Of a stretch of 19,941 nucleotides of DNA, positions 6,472 to 15,004 are shown one piece after another (positions within the stretch are counted from its first letter, which is position 1; each line of letters starts with the position of its first letter). The DNA is from Spirochaetales bacterium (GTDB lineage Bacteria; Spirochaetota; Spirochaetia; ARS1246), in the NCBI GenBank assembly GCA_002688185.1, contig NZCE01000018.1, positions 1 through 19,941 on the forward strand, in the 5' to 3' direction. A program made the translations under genes and the position numbers. The notes below the pieces were generated by a model. That model worked only from the letters and a program-made list of their open reading frames with translations. It searched no databases and had not been told where the DNA came from.

Positions 6472-7959
6472 TTACTTTCGTATTGAGGTTTCAGACTGCG
6501 GCATAATCTGCGGTTGGAACGGAAATCCTTGGGGCTTGTCGCGGCCGACGCCATTTTGCGGCCGGTAGGACTTTTTGCGCGCCTGTCGCCATTCGCGGAT
6601 ACCCCACACCGGTCCGCGGAAAGGATCCCGCATACGATCCATGCGGTCCATCAGCTCGTCGTGGAGCGCATCTCGTCTTGCCTGGTATTCTGAATCGGCT
6701 ATTCTATTCCGCATTTCGTAAGGATCTAACTCGAGATCATAGAGCTCGTCGGTCTCGAGTAAATTAATAACGAGCTTAAGCTTCCCGTCAGTAATGCAAC
6801 GGACCGGATAGAAACCGCCTACGGCATCACCGTTGATTGCAAAACGATGAAAACTGACCATCGCGTGGCTGCGCGGACGGGCATCGAGGTCGCCTGCCAG
6901 GATCGGCAGGATGCTCACGCCCGGAAGCATCTCGGGCGCGGCAATGCCAAGGGTATCGAGCATCGTTGGGATGAGGTCCACGTGGCTTACGAGAGCATTA
7001 CTCACCACGCCCTCAGGGCCGCCCGGATAACGAACAATAAATGGTATGTTGCACGTTTCTTCGTACATCATCGGACCTTTTGAAAGCAAACCGTGGGCCC
7101 GGAGCTGATCGCCGTGGTCCGATGTGTATAGTACCGTCGTGTCGTCCCTGTGCCTGGCGTCGACGGCATCGAGGACCCGCCCGATCTCACGATCTATGTA
7201 GGAGTTGCACCCGAAATATTTGCAGACTCCGGCGGTAGCTGAATATTCGCGCCAAGGGATTTCCCCGTTCTCCCGTCGTTGTACGCGGTGGAGCTCCGGT
7301 TTATCGTCCACAGGTGCGTTGTAATTGGGCGGCTCCGAAAGGGGGGAGGCGTCAAACATCTCCCAATACGCAGGCGGAGCGAGAAACGGACCGTGGGGCT
7401 CATCAAAAGAAACGACGAGTATGAAATCCTCGCCTTCCTGAACGTTTTCTAGGAAATCGACCGCCCTGCTGGCGACACGGTGGCCTTGCAGTGAAGTCAA
7501 AGTTATTCCTGCGGCTCGCAGGTCAGCGGCCGTCTGGAGGGATCCGCCCCGTGGGGCACCCTCCCGGCGTCGCTCCATGAGAAAGTTCTTTTTGTCGTAC
7601 CACCATTCTGGATCAAATCCTCCATCAGGGGTACCGTCTCCAAGATAGTTGCTGCCGTCTAGGTGCCATTTGCCGGTATAAACGGAACGGTAGCCGTAAT
7701 GACTGAAGATTGTCCCCATGACGGCGATATCTTTGTGCGGAGAAACGTTGTTGCAGATCGCGCCGTTGACCTGTGGGTGCAGTCCGGTGAATAGGGCGCC
7801 CCGGGCGGGTGTGCATAGGGGGCAGGCGGTGTACGCCCTTTCAAAGCGGATACCCTCAGATGCGAGCCTGTCCAGTGACGGCGTGTCTACTTCAGAGACG
7901 CCGTACGCACCCACCATATCCTTGCGCTGTGTGTCCGTCATTATGATGACAAAGTTCAT
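6472..7959 (-). CDS. Cys-type sulfatase (alkaline phosphatase superfamily)
   Basis: The protein is 495 aa and predicted to hydrolyse sulfate esters. Metal-binding MTDTQRKD is near the N-terminus. The sulfatase signature CTPAR (Cys49-Arg53) supplies the cysteine that is converted to formylglycine by a separate maturation enzyme, which is not encoded here. TGKWHLDG lies downstream and the second metal-site motif YTSDHGDQL is also visible. There is no signal peptide, unlike many secreted sulfatases, so it probably acts in the cytoplasm on an imported substrate. The ATG at 7959 follows AGAAGGA with suitable spacing. It lies 123 nt after the UroD-like gene on the same strand and may be in one transcription unit with it. 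The substrate cannot be told from sequence. Confidence 0.92.
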   Translation of the reverse strand: MNFVIIMTDTQRKDMVGAYGVSEVDTPSLDRLASEGIRFERAYTACPLCTPARGALFTGLHPQVNGAICNNVSPHKDIAVMGTIFSHYGYRSVYTGKWHLDGSNYLGDGTPDGGFDPEWWYDKKNFLMERRREGAPRGGSLQTAADLRAAGITLTSLQGHRVASRAVDFLENVQEGEDFILVVSFDEPHGPFLAPPAYWEMFDASPLSEPPNYNAPVDDKPELHRVQRRENGEIPWREYSATAGVCKYFGCNSYIDREIGRVLDAVDARHRDDTTVLYTSDHGDQLRAHGLLSKGPMMYEETCNIPFIVRYPGGPEGVVSNALVSHVDLIPTMLDTLGIAAPEMLPGVSILPILAGDLDARPRSHAMVSFHRFAINGDAVGGFYPVRCITDGKLKLVINLLETDELYDLELDPYEMRNRIADSEYQARRDALHDELMDRMDRMRDPFRGPVWGIREWRQARKKSYRPQNGVGRDKPQGFPFQPQIMPQSETSIRK

Positions 7960-8082
7960 ACGATTTTCCTTCTAGAGACGATTCTGGGCTATGAAGCATC
8001 TGCGGATTACGGAGAATTGCCCGCCCCGCACAAAGCCACAATGATGTACCAAATCATACATTAGTCCATGGATTTCCGGTCA

Positions 8083-9150
8083 TCAGATCGCTCCAACGAG
8101 CTCCGCACGCTTTTCGGTGTAGTATTGATAGTCATCAAAAGAGACATCCGGGGGTATCGAATGATCTGCGAACGGTATGTATCGCCCGGTCTCAAACGCA
8201 GGGCGTATCCGTTCAACCTCGCTGTCTATTGCCTCACGCCCCTTTGCAAGTTCCCGTTTATCAATGCCGCCGCAGACACAGATGCCGGAACCGCTCACAG
8301 ATAATACTTCGTTTACATCCATCCCCGCTTGGACCTCAAAGGGATGATGCATATTGACTCCCGCCTCGATCCAAAGGGGGAGAAGTTTATCCACTTTACC
8401 GTCGGAGTCTACATCGAATATTTCTACACCCATACTTTTTGCGTTTTCTATATAATGCCTGCACGGTTCGAGGATAAATTTCCTAAACATTTCCGGACTT
8501 ATGAGAGGGCCGTTTTTGTAGCACATATCCTCCCAAATAGCCACCCGGTCCACCTTTACCTCAGCGGTTATATGTTTGAGCATTCCGCTGAGACGGGCGA
8601 CCTGAAAATCAAGAATTTCTCGAGCTAGGTCGGGATCGTCAGCAAGCAGATAATAAACTTCTTCGTCGCCAAACAGCTCTCGGAGAAAAGAGAAAAAACC
8701 ACATAGATGGCCACGGCCAAAGGAAAGAGGAAGTCCTTCAAACACGCGATCCAGCTGCTTACTCCATCCTGGTTCAAAGCGTCCGGGGGCATCCGCGGCA
8801 AGCCGCGGCCGTAGCTCTTCCCAGCTCTTTCGGTCCGAGACTGGAAAGGTAACGTACTGGGCGATATCTGGCCTGCCCGCCTTTGAAGAGCGGCGTATAA
8901 TGCCATATTGATCTCGCATGAGAACGTGATTTCCCTCATCCCTGACCACGCCTGTTTCCCATGCCGGCCAATAGCCGATTTCTAAATCGATGGAACTATT
9001 ACATGGATCAAATCCAAAATCATAATCATCGGTCATGCCCTCCGCGATCCAGCGGGTACGGGTTTCCGGCCACGGGACTTCCGGCCAAAACATCCCTCGG
9101 TCCGGGACTTCTCCGCGTGCCAACACAAACAATCGTTCTCGAGTCGTCAT
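8083..9150 (-). CDS. Uroporphyrinogen decarboxylase-superfamily protein (UroD-like)
   Basis: The protein is 355 aa, cytoplasmic, and belongs to the UroD/MtaA/CmuA TIM-barrel superfamily. Recognisable segments are the N-terminal TTRERLFVLARGEVPDR, IWEDMCYKNGPLISPEMF (about 205-222), FDVDSDGKVDKLLP (about 245-258), MHHPFEVQAGMDV (267-279) and CVCGGIDKREL (291-301). True HemE carries Arg-rich PVWxMRQAGR near the N-terminus to bind the porphyrinogen propionates. That motif is absent, so heme synthesis is unlikely and a corrinoid-linked methyl-transfer or uncharacterised role is more probable. The adjoining sulfatase suggests a shared catabolic pathway. The start at 9150 follows AGGGG closely. Confidence 0.85.
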   Translation of the reverse strand: MTTRERLFVLARGEVPDRGMFWPEVPWPETRTRWIAEGMTDDYDFGFDPCNSSIDLEIGYWPAWETGVVRDEGNHVLMRDQYGIIRRSSKAGRPDIAQYVTFPVSDRKSWEELRPRLAADAPGRFEPGWSKQLDRVFEGLPLSFGRGHLCGFFSFLRELFGDEEVYYLLADDPDLAREILDFQVARLSGMLKHITAEVKVDRVAIWEDMCYKNGPLISPEMFRKFILEPCRHYIENAKSMGVEIFDVDSDGKVDKLLPLWIEAGVNMHHPFEVQAGMDVNEVLSVSGSGICVCGGIDKRELAKGREAIDSEVERIRPAFETGRYIPFADHSIPPDVSFDDYQYYTEKRAELVGAI

Positions 9151-9238
9151 TGCCCCTACCGTAGCACCTTACCGGATGAGATTCCATAGCCATTTCTCAA
9201 TTGTTCTGTCATTCCCTACAGATGGGGGGGTAACGAGC

Positions 9239-9267
9239 TTGACTAAGTCCCAATCTCATAATATGAA
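9239..9267 (+). promoter_or_regulatory. cysS: Candidate promoter of the cysS leader
   Basis: TTGACT (9239-9244) and TATGAA (9262-9267) are separated by 17 nt, giving a good -35 and a fair -10. Transcription would begin near 9275, about 10 nt before the leader ORF and about 245 nt before the cysS start. Confidence 0.45.
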
Positions 9268-9284
9268 TTGCTAATATGCGAACG

Positions 9285-9344
9285 ATGAAAAATCATAGAT
9301 CTTGTTGTTTCTGTATTTCCCCGAACAAACAGACGCCGGACTAG
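9285..9344 (+). CDS. Cysteine-rich leader peptide of cysS (attenuator)
   Basis: ATG at 9285 opens a 19-codon ORF, MKNHRSCCFCISPNKQTPD, ending with TAG at 9342-9344. Codons 7, 8 and 10 are Cys (TGT at 9303, 9306 and 9312). Cysteine is normally a rare residue, so three in four codons is striking, and it lies directly ahead of a terminator and the cysteinyl-tRNA synthetase gene. The expected logic is ribosome stalling at Cys codons when charged tRNA-Cys is scarce, which lets an antiterminator form and cysS be read. No strong Shine-Dalgarno precedes the ATG, so initiation would be weak or near-leaderless. Composition and position are seen; the regulatory role is inferred. Confidence 0.6.
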   Translation: MKNHRSCCFCISPNKQTPD

Positions 9345-9370
9345 AAGGTCGAGGTATACGCATTTACGCG

Positions 9371-9398
9371 CCCCCGAGCCCGGCTCGGGGGTTTTTTT
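9371..9398 (+). terminator. Rho-independent terminator / attenuator before cysS
   Basis: CCCCCGAGC (9371-9379) pairs perfectly with GCTCGGGGG (9383-9391), followed at once by seven T (9392-9398). It works only in the plus direction, because the minus strand has no T run. No plus-strand gene upstream needs it other than the leader ORF ending 26 nt before it, which fits an attenuator. GGTCGAGG (9347-9354) can pair imperfectly with the 5' arm and is a candidate antiterminator strand. Confidence 0.85.
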
Positions 9399-9406
9399 AT
9401 GCCTAC

Positions 9407-9489
9407 TGGTCGGAAGCTTGGGGATGAAAAGGCTACCCGGTCAAAACGGCGTGACTAAACGCGCTGCGCTATCCCCAAGCTTCCGACCA
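9407..9489 (+). repeat. 19-bp perfect inverted repeat in the cysS 5' region
   Basis: TGGTCGGAAGCTTGGGGAT (9407-9425) is an exact inverted copy of 9471-9489, enclosing 45 nt. In a read-through transcript it would form a very stable hairpin between the attenuator and the cysS Shine-Dalgarno, which begins 17 nt after the repeat and stays unpaired. It has no T run, so it is not a terminator. No target duplication was seen that would mark it as a small mobile element. Confidence 0.8.
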
Positions 9490-9519
9490 CCAAGATCAGG
9501 ATCCAAAGAGGAGTTAACA

Positions 9520-11001
9520 ATGGCTTTACAACTGTATAATTACCTTTCACGAAGGAAGGAGCGCTTCGAATCACTGCATGATGAATTTGTCGGCATGTAT
9601 GTCTGCGGTCCTACGGTATACAATCACGCCCACATAGGTCACGCTAAAGCGTATATCACGTTTGACATTCTCAATCGATATCTACGGTATGTTGGCTACA
9701 GGGTCAGATACGTCCAAAACATTACCGATGTGGGCCATTTAACCGCTGAAGGGGATAGGCGGGAAGATAAGATTGAGAAACAGGCTAGGGTTGAGATGAA
9801 AGAGCCGATGGAAGTTGTCGAATACTACACCAGGTCATTTTTTGAGGACATGGATGCCTTAAATATTCTCAGGCCACATATCTTTCCTCGGGCAAGCGGG
9901 CATATCCCCGAGCAGCTGGAACTGGCCCAAACATTGATTGACGCCGGATATGCGTATCAAAGCGGCAACTCGGTGTATTTTTCGGTGAAGAAGTGGCCGG
10001 ATTTCGGGAAACTTTCAGGCAGAAAAATTGACGACCTCGTCAGCGGAGCCCGGGTGAAGGTGGATGAAGGAAAACAGGACCCGAGAGATTTTGCTGTATG
10101 GCGAGGCGCGGCGCCCGATCATCTCATGAGATGGAACAGCCCGTGGGGGGAGGGCTACCCCGGATGGCACGCCGAATGCACGGTAATGGCAAAAAAATAT
10201 CTCGGATTGCCATTTGACATCCACGGTGGGGGCCTCGAGAATATTTTCCCACACAATGAAAGCGAGCTGATTCAATGTGAAGCGGCTTATGGTATGCCCT
10301 ACGCCCGGTACTGGGTTCTCAATAATATGGTAACAGTCGACGGCACCAAAATGGGTAAGAGCCTCGGTAATTCCACCACACTGAAGGACGTCCTCAATGC
10401 TCACAATCCGATGGCCCTTCGCTTCTTTCTGCTCTCGTCACACTACCGTTCAGACACGGATTTTTCAGAGCACGCTTTGCAGGCGGCGGAGCGAGGGTAC
10501 GCGAGGCTTGAGCAATCAATCTTAGACACTTACATGAGGACGGATGAGTCCCATATTAAATTGTTGCCTGCGGATCTAAATCTCTTTCAGCCATATGTCC
10601 ACAGATTCCTCAAGGCCATGAATGATGATCTCAATACGCCGCAGGCACTCGCCGTCTTGTTTGATGTGGCGAAACTTTTACGAACTACATTTTCAGGCAG
10701 GCAAGAGCAGCATTCGGCGGCGCTATTCGACGAAGCGCGGACTTTTTTTAGGATCTTCGGGGAGTCGTTGCTTGGGGTCGTGTCGCCGGGACAGTCTTCT
10801 CAGGGGACCACCCGGAAGATTAGCGAGCAAAAAGACAAACTCGTCTCACTCATACTCGAGGTGCGAAATGCTGCGAGGGAGCGGAGAGACTGGCATACTG
10901 CGGACATGATACGTGAGAAGCTCTCAGATTTAGGCATTGTCCTTGAAGACGGGAAATCCGGGACGGCGACGAGGGCAAGGAGAAATTCGGATAGCAGATG
11001 A
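9520..11001 (+). CDS. cysS: Cysteinyl-tRNA synthetase
   Basis: Class I aminoacyl-tRNA synthetase that charges tRNA-Cys; 493 aa from this start, near the usual length. It shows YVCGPTVYNHAHIGHA with the HIGH motif (38-41), PGWHAEC, FDIHGGG, FPHNESE, and KMGKS (277-281), a Ser-to-Gly variant of KMSKS. The zinc ligands by family alignment are C29, C220, H245 and E249, all present, although the usual FPHHENE reads FPHNESE. The ATG at 9520 is chosen because AAGAGGAG (9506-9513) lies 6 nt upstream and family homology begins here. The frame is open back to 9418, but that extension is encoded by the inverted repeat. Expression is probably governed by the leader attenuator at 9285-9398. Confidence 0.95.
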   Translation: MALQLYNYLSRRKERFESLHDEFVGMYVCGPTVYNHAHIGHAKAYITFDILNRYLRYVGYRVRYVQNITDVGHLTAEGDRREDKIEKQARVEMKEPMEVVEYYTRSFFEDMDALNILRPHIFPRASGHIPEQLELAQTLIDAGYAYQSGNSVYFSVKKWPDFGKLSGRKIDDLVSGARVKVDEGKQDPRDFAVWRGAAPDHLMRWNSPWGEGYPGWHAECTVMAKKYLGLPFDIHGGGLENIFPHNESELIQCEAAYGMPYARYWVLNNMVTVDGTKMGKSLGNSTTLKDVLNAHNPMALRFFLLSSHYRSDTDFSEHALQAAERGYARLEQSILDTYMRTDESHIKLLPADLNLFQPYVHRFLKAMNDDLNTPQALAVLFDVAKLLRTTFSGRQEQHSAALFDEARTFFRIFGESLLGVVSPGQSSQGTTRKISEQKDKLVSLILEVRNAARERRDWHTADMIREKLSDLGIVLEDGKSGTATRARRNSDSR

Positions 11002-11020
11002 CGGGAGTAATCGCCGCTGC

Positions 11021-13153
11021 TCAATCGGCGCTGCTGACGGTTCTTGCCGGTCTGCTCGTAGGCAGAACTACGGTAAACGTCGCCCCTTTGTCAATTCCAC
11101 CACTCTTGGCGGTCAGAGCGCCACCGTGAATTTCGGCGAGCTTGCGTGCAAGGGCCAAGCCCAGACCGGTGCCGGGCTGCTTCCCGGAGAGAGGTGCTGC
11201 AACCTGTTCAAACACTTCAAAAATGCGGCCAAGGTTTTCTTCAGAAAGTCCCATGCCCGTGTCAGAAAACGATATTTCCAGCTGATCTTCCCCGGAGGTG
11301 CTTCTATTCTGTTTAATGTCGATGCTTATTTCACCGCCGTCGTAAGTGAACTTTACCGCATTGGAAAGAAGATTCACAAAAACCTGTTTGATTTTGAGAT
11401 GGTCGGCAACAATATCAACGGATGCGGAGGAGTCTGTTATATTAATTTCTATATTCTTCTCCCTGGCCTTTTCCCGCACCATGTTTATGCTCTCATCAAC
11501 CAGCATACGAAGATCGACTTCTGCAAGCTGCAGCTCGGTCTTGCCTGATTCAATTTTTGACAGATCGAGGATCTCGTTTATCAGCAGCAAAAGGTGATTG
11601 CTGCTATCAAGAATATCATCCAGATACTCCCGTTGCGTTTCGCTCAATGTCTCCCTTTCCATGCCTAGGAGTATCTGGGTAAACCCAATAATGTGATTCA
11701 TGGGCGTGCGAAGCTCGTGGCTCATATTTGCCAGAAACTCGCTTTTTGCCTTGCTTGCGGTCTCCGCTTTGCTGCGTGAATATTCGAGCTCCCGGGTGCG
11801 CTCCTGCACCAAATCTTCCAGATTATTTCTGTAACTTTCAAGCTCGTGGTATGCGTTCTGCAGCTCCCTTCGTTGATCTTCTATGGTGTGAAAAGCCTTT
11901 GAGAACTTAAGGGTGAGAAGAATCGCCTGAGATAAAATAAAGGCAAAAAGTCCAATGGACATGAGATAGAGTGACTGTATGACAAGTCGCGAATAGAGGA
12001 TATCATTGACCACTACACCCGCCAATGCGACAAAGCCTACTAAAATTATCAGCGCTCCTTCACGTTTGCGGAGCGAGGCAAGTATGATTGCAGCCAAGGA
12101 ATATATTACACCCCCCATAGTTATAAACTGATATATCAGCACGCTATGGGAGGCAATACGAACCGGCGTGGCGACGACCAGAAGCGAAAAAAGGCCGCCC
12201 AAGATACAAAATACTGTACGAATAATTTTTGATACTTCAAGCGGGAACAAATCACCCAAATAGAGTAAAAAAATCGGTACGGATAAATAATAGGTCAGGT
12301 ATTCGATATTTGAAAACAGTTCCCAATCTATGTTTTGGAAAAACTGCAGCAGGTGTCGCTCTCCTGTTGTCAGTATCCTCACAGCGATGAGCAGGCAAAA
12401 AATGCCAAAGAAGAGGGGCGCCGGCCATTTTCTCCGAATGAAGAAAAGACCGATGTGATAGAGTGCCATTATTAAAATGCCGCCGAAGGAAAAGACATCA
12501 AAAAAGAACAGCCGGTCTCCAGCCTTGAGCAAATCTGCATACCGCCCAATCTGCATTGAGGTCCACGCACCGCCGCTTTTATGGTGAAAATTCGATATGT
12601 GCAACACGATCTCCAGCTCTGAAACCGAAGCAGCAATTGGCGCAATCAAAGGCCGGAAAAACGGCTTGCTCGCAGTTTTTGTAATTCCCGGGCTACCATT
12701 TTTGGCAATCAGGCTGCCGTTAACGTAGAGCGCATAGGCTGTGGCGTGATCGAGTACTTTAAGACCGAGAGTCTCCCCGGACGTGGATACCTTTACTACG
12801 CATCGATAGGTTGCGTGTCCCGATCCTCGCAGCTTCTCTCCGTCTATCGCTATGTCATTCCAGATTCCCGGCACTATCGCTAGAGCATCGGGACTAGGCG
12901 GCTCTGAAAAAGCGCCCGGCTCGATAAAAGTTTTCCAATAGAACTCCCACTCACCATTCATCGAGACTGGTCCTGATTTGGATAAATCGGTTTCCGAGAT
13001 GTCGAGAACTCCTGCTTCTACCTTAGGCACCGGTTCTTTTTTTTCACTTTTACAGCCGGAAGTACCCACTATGCAAAGCAATACCGCGGCCAAAGCCGAA
13101 TATTGGCGAGTACGTCTGCCGAAACACGGGTTGAGAACGGAATATAAATACAT
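11021..13153 (-). CDS. Membrane sensor histidine kinase with 7TMR-DISM input domain
   Basis: The protein is 710 aa from the ATG at 13153 (an in-frame TTG at 13180 would add nine residues). The N-terminus has a basic stretch, a hydrophobic segment and VGTSGC, a lipobox-like site (C34). An extracytoplasmic 7TMR-DISM extracellular-type sandwich follows (MNGEWEFYW, IVPGIWND), then about seven membrane helices (roughly 215-420). A coiled coil (about 420-465) leads to the HisKA box FLANMSHELRTP (His479). The N box is NLLSNAVKF, with G1 DTGMG and G2 GTGLGLA. No receiver domain is attached and no response regulator gene adjoins it, so its partner is elsewhere. The stop lies 20 nt from the convergent cysS stop. 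The ligand is unknown; 7TMR-DISM domains are thought to sense carbohydrates or other small molecules. Confidence 0.92.
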   Translation of the reverse strand: MYLYSVLNPCFGRRTRQYSALAAVLLCIVGTSGCKSEKKEPVPKVEAGVLDISETDLSKSGPVSMNGEWEFYWKTFIEPGAFSEPPSPDALAIVPGIWNDIAIDGEKLRGSGHATYRCVVKVSTSGETLGLKVLDHATAYALYVNGSLIAKNGSPGITKTASKPFFRPLIAPIAASVSELEIVLHISNFHHKSGGAWTSMQIGRYADLLKAGDRLFFFDVFSFGGILIMALYHIGLFFIRRKWPAPLFFGIFCLLIAVRILTTGERHLLQFFQNIDWELFSNIEYLTYYLSVPIFLLYLGDLFPLEVSKIIRTVFCILGGLFSLLVVATPVRIASHSVLIYQFITMGGVIYSLAAIILASLRKREGALIILVGFVALAGVVVNDILYSRLVIQSLYLMSIGLFAFILSQAILLTLKFSKAFHTIEDQRRELQNAYHELESYRNNLEDLVQERTRELEYSRSKAETASKAKSEFLANMSHELRTPMNHIIGFTQILLGMERETLSETQREYLDDILDSSNHLLLLINEILDLSKIESGKTELQLAEVDLRMLVDESINMVREKAREKNIEINITDSSASVDIVADHLKIKQVFVNLLSNAVKFTYDGGEISIDIKQNRSTSGEDQLEISFSDTGMGLSEENLGRIFEVFEQVAAPLSGKQPGTGLGLALARKLAEIHGGALTAKSGGIDKGATFTVVLPTSRPARTVSSAD

Positions 13154-13292
13154 GGATTCGGTGTGCTTGACCTTCAACAACTAGTATTAGTAGAAATATA
13201 GCATCATAGCCGGATTTTCCCAGAGGAAATTATCTTAAAACTTGAGTCTCTGTTGGGAGATCGCGGCGGTGAACCAGTGCACGACGCGCTCA

Positions 13293-13320
13293 TTGCTAAA
13301 CTATAGCTTACCGTTATACC
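13293..13320 (+). promoter_or_regulatory. Possible promoter of the 13362-15003 gene pair
   Basis: TTGCTA (13293-13298) and TATACC (13315-13320), with a 16-nt spacer, lie about 40 nt before the start codon at 13362. Each hexamer matches four of six consensus bases, so the call is weak. Nothing else was seen in 13154-13361. Confidence 0.3.
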
Positions 13321-13361
13321 ATTGGGCATTGCGGATGCAACACTGAAACTTAGGGGACCCC

Positions 13362-13718
13362 ATGGAAAGATGGCAAATCATCGTAATTGCGGTTGTAGCA
13401 AGTATTATCTGGATGATTTATAAGCGGCGGACCGGCCGCACAAAAAGCACGTTTTCAGGCGACTTTCCAAAACGGCAGACGGTAGAATCGTGGTACCGTC
13501 TGGCTCAGGAAAAGGCAGCAGATCTGGAAGCGGAAACAAAAACTCAAAAAGAAAAACGATGGTCGGAGATGAGCCAAGAGCAACAGTTGGCCTATACGGA
13601 ATCATTTCTCGAGACAACATTCGGGAGCCTAGCTAAGACAAAATACTCAACGGATGAAAAACTGCAGTTAGGCAAAACCCAATTTCTCATTGAGATGGAA
13701 TCCGGACCAATCCAGTAA
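13362..13718 (+). CDS. Small membrane-anchored protein of unknown function
   Basis: The protein is 118 aa. One N-terminal membrane helix (about residues 4-20) is followed by a Lys/Arg-rich stop-transfer stretch (YKRRTGRTK), so the remaining charged, helical part probably faces the cytoplasm. That part has WSEMSQEQQLAYTESFLETTFG and a Glu/Lys-rich helix around residues 50-70. I do not recognise a family. TAGGGG at 13351-13356 is a good Shine-Dalgarno for the ATG. It ends 31 nt before the MFS gene on the same strand, so they are probably co-transcribed. Confidence 0.65.
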   Translation: MERWQIIVIAVVASIIWMIYKRRTGRTKSTFSGDFPKRQTVESWYRLAQEKAADLEAETKTQKEKRWSEMSQEQQLAYTESFLETTFGSLAKTKYSTDEKLQLGKTQFLIEMESGPIQ

Positions 13719-13749
13719 CATTCCGTACAGGCCCGCAAAACACCTAATC

Positions 13750-15003
13750 ATGACTATGACCAACTTTGCTCTTTTGACCACCATATCCTTTCTAGTCTTT
13801 TTATCGGGTGGTTTAACGGGACCGATCAGCTCGCTCTACCTCGAATCTCTCGGCGCCGGTTACACTGCCATCGGCCTGATCGGCACCGTTGCCGCCGTGA
13901 CGGCAATAGCATCGAGCTATGTTTGGGGTCGGGCATCGGATCATTTGGGTCGCCGTAAGGGAATTCTACTTTTCGGACTGCTCACCATGGCAATAACAAA
14001 CAGCCTCGTTGCCGCTGTGCCAAGCTACGGCTTTATCTTTCCGTTGCGAATTTTCGGCGGCGCCGCCCTGTCCGCGTATGCCACGTCGAGCCTCGCCCTC
14101 ATGGGTGATGAGCTTGAGCGCCATTCGAGTACCCGCGGCATGCGCATGGGTATCTTCAGAGGGTTGGGCTCATTGGCATTCGGCATAATGGCATTTTTGT
14201 CCGGTAGCATCTCAGATCGATTTTCTCTCCGAGCCCCGTTTGCCATGTCGGCCGCGTTCTATTTCGTCGCCTTTTTCGTTGCTCTTAGGATCAAAGAGGA
14301 AAGGACTGGTAGGGCTGCAACAGAACCCCGCCGCGGAGTGTTGATTGCGCGGTTGATTTTAACGGACGCCCGCAAAGTATTTCTGCGGGGCCGTAGGCGG
14401 GTCCATCCGGCGGTCGGGGCTGAAAAGATGAACGACTCCCTACCGCTGGCGCCTCTCATGGTCTCCGCATTTCTGTGGTCTTTGGTAACCGGCGCGGTAT
14501 ATGCGGTCTGGGCGAATTACATGGTGAATGAGCTCAGCTATACGCAAACTGCAATGAGCAGGCTATGGTCTCTGGCGTCGACCTCCGAGTTCCCTCTTAT
14601 GATTTTCGCGGGCTGGCTATCCGATAAAATCGGGAGGCTGCGAACTCTTATACTGGCATTTTTCGCTTGGACATTGGTATTTGCCGGTTACGTGCTGATA
14701 CCAGGAATGCCGTGGATGGTCTTTATTCAACTTACACGCGGATTGGCGTATTCTGCGTTTACCGCCGCAGCGATGACCTATGCAACAGAGGTAAGGTCTC
14801 GGGCAAAACGGGGCGAGGTGTCCGGACTGTATAGCGCCTCGAGCGGATTGGGATCTATTCTTGGCGCTTCAATGGGCGGTATACAGACGCAGATAGCGGG
14901 GTTTCGCGCGATGATCGGCACCAACGCGGCCATTGTTTTTGGGGGTGCGATTTACCTCTCTGGTGTTGTTTTTAGAAGGTTGAGAAGGAAACAACCCATT
15001 TAG
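13750..15003 (+). CDS. Major facilitator superfamily transporter
   Basis: The protein is 417 aa with about twelve membrane helices in two halves, separated by a basic cytoplasmic loop around residues 195-235. The MFS loop 2-3 motif appears in each half: GRASDHLGRRKG in the first and GWLSDKIGRLRT in the second. It is an inner-membrane secondary transporter, and the substrate cannot be assigned. The ATG at 13750 is used because homology starts with its first helix. An in-frame TTG at 13690 would overlap the preceding gene. No clear Shine-Dalgarno is seen, so coupling to the upstream gene is possible. The stop is separated by a single base from the convergent arsC stop, leaving no room for separate terminators. 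Confidence 0.88.
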   Translation: MTMTNFALLTTISFLVFLSGGLTGPISSLYLESLGAGYTAIGLIGTVAAVTAIASSYVWGRASDHLGRRKGILLFGLLTMAITNSLVAAVPSYGFIFPLRIFGGAALSAYATSSLALMGDELERHSSTRGMRMGIFRGLGSLAFGIMAFLSGSISDRFSLRAPFAMSAAFYFVAFFVALRIKEERTGRAATEPRRGVLIARLILTDARKVFLRGRRRVHPAVGAEKMNDSLPLAPLMVSAFLWSLVTGAVYAVWANYMVNELSYTQTAMSRLWSLASTSEFPLMIFAGWLSDKIGRLRTLILAFFAWTLVFAGYVLIPGMPWMVFIQLTRGLAYSAFTAAAMTYATEVRSRAKRGEVSGLYSASSGLGSILGASMGGIQTQIAGFRAMIGTNAAIVFGGAIYLSGVVFRRLRRKQPI

Positions 15004-15004
15004 T

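Noticed and set aside
9418..9519. In-frame N-terminal extension of cysS (starting at 9418)
   Set aside because: It is encoded by the 19-bp inverted repeat and its loop, has no ribosome binding site, and CysRS homology begins at the ATG at 9520, which has a strong Shine-Dalgarno.
9275..9520. T-box riboswitch upstream of cysS
   Set aside because: The conserved T-box antiterminator consensus (AGGGTGGNACCGCG) is not present; a Cys-codon leader ORF explains the terminator better.
10937..11548. 203-residue plus-strand ORF overlapping the cysS end and the histidine kinase
   Set aside because: It is antisense to a clear histidine kinase ATPase domain, has no recognisable domain and runs across the cysS stop in another frame.
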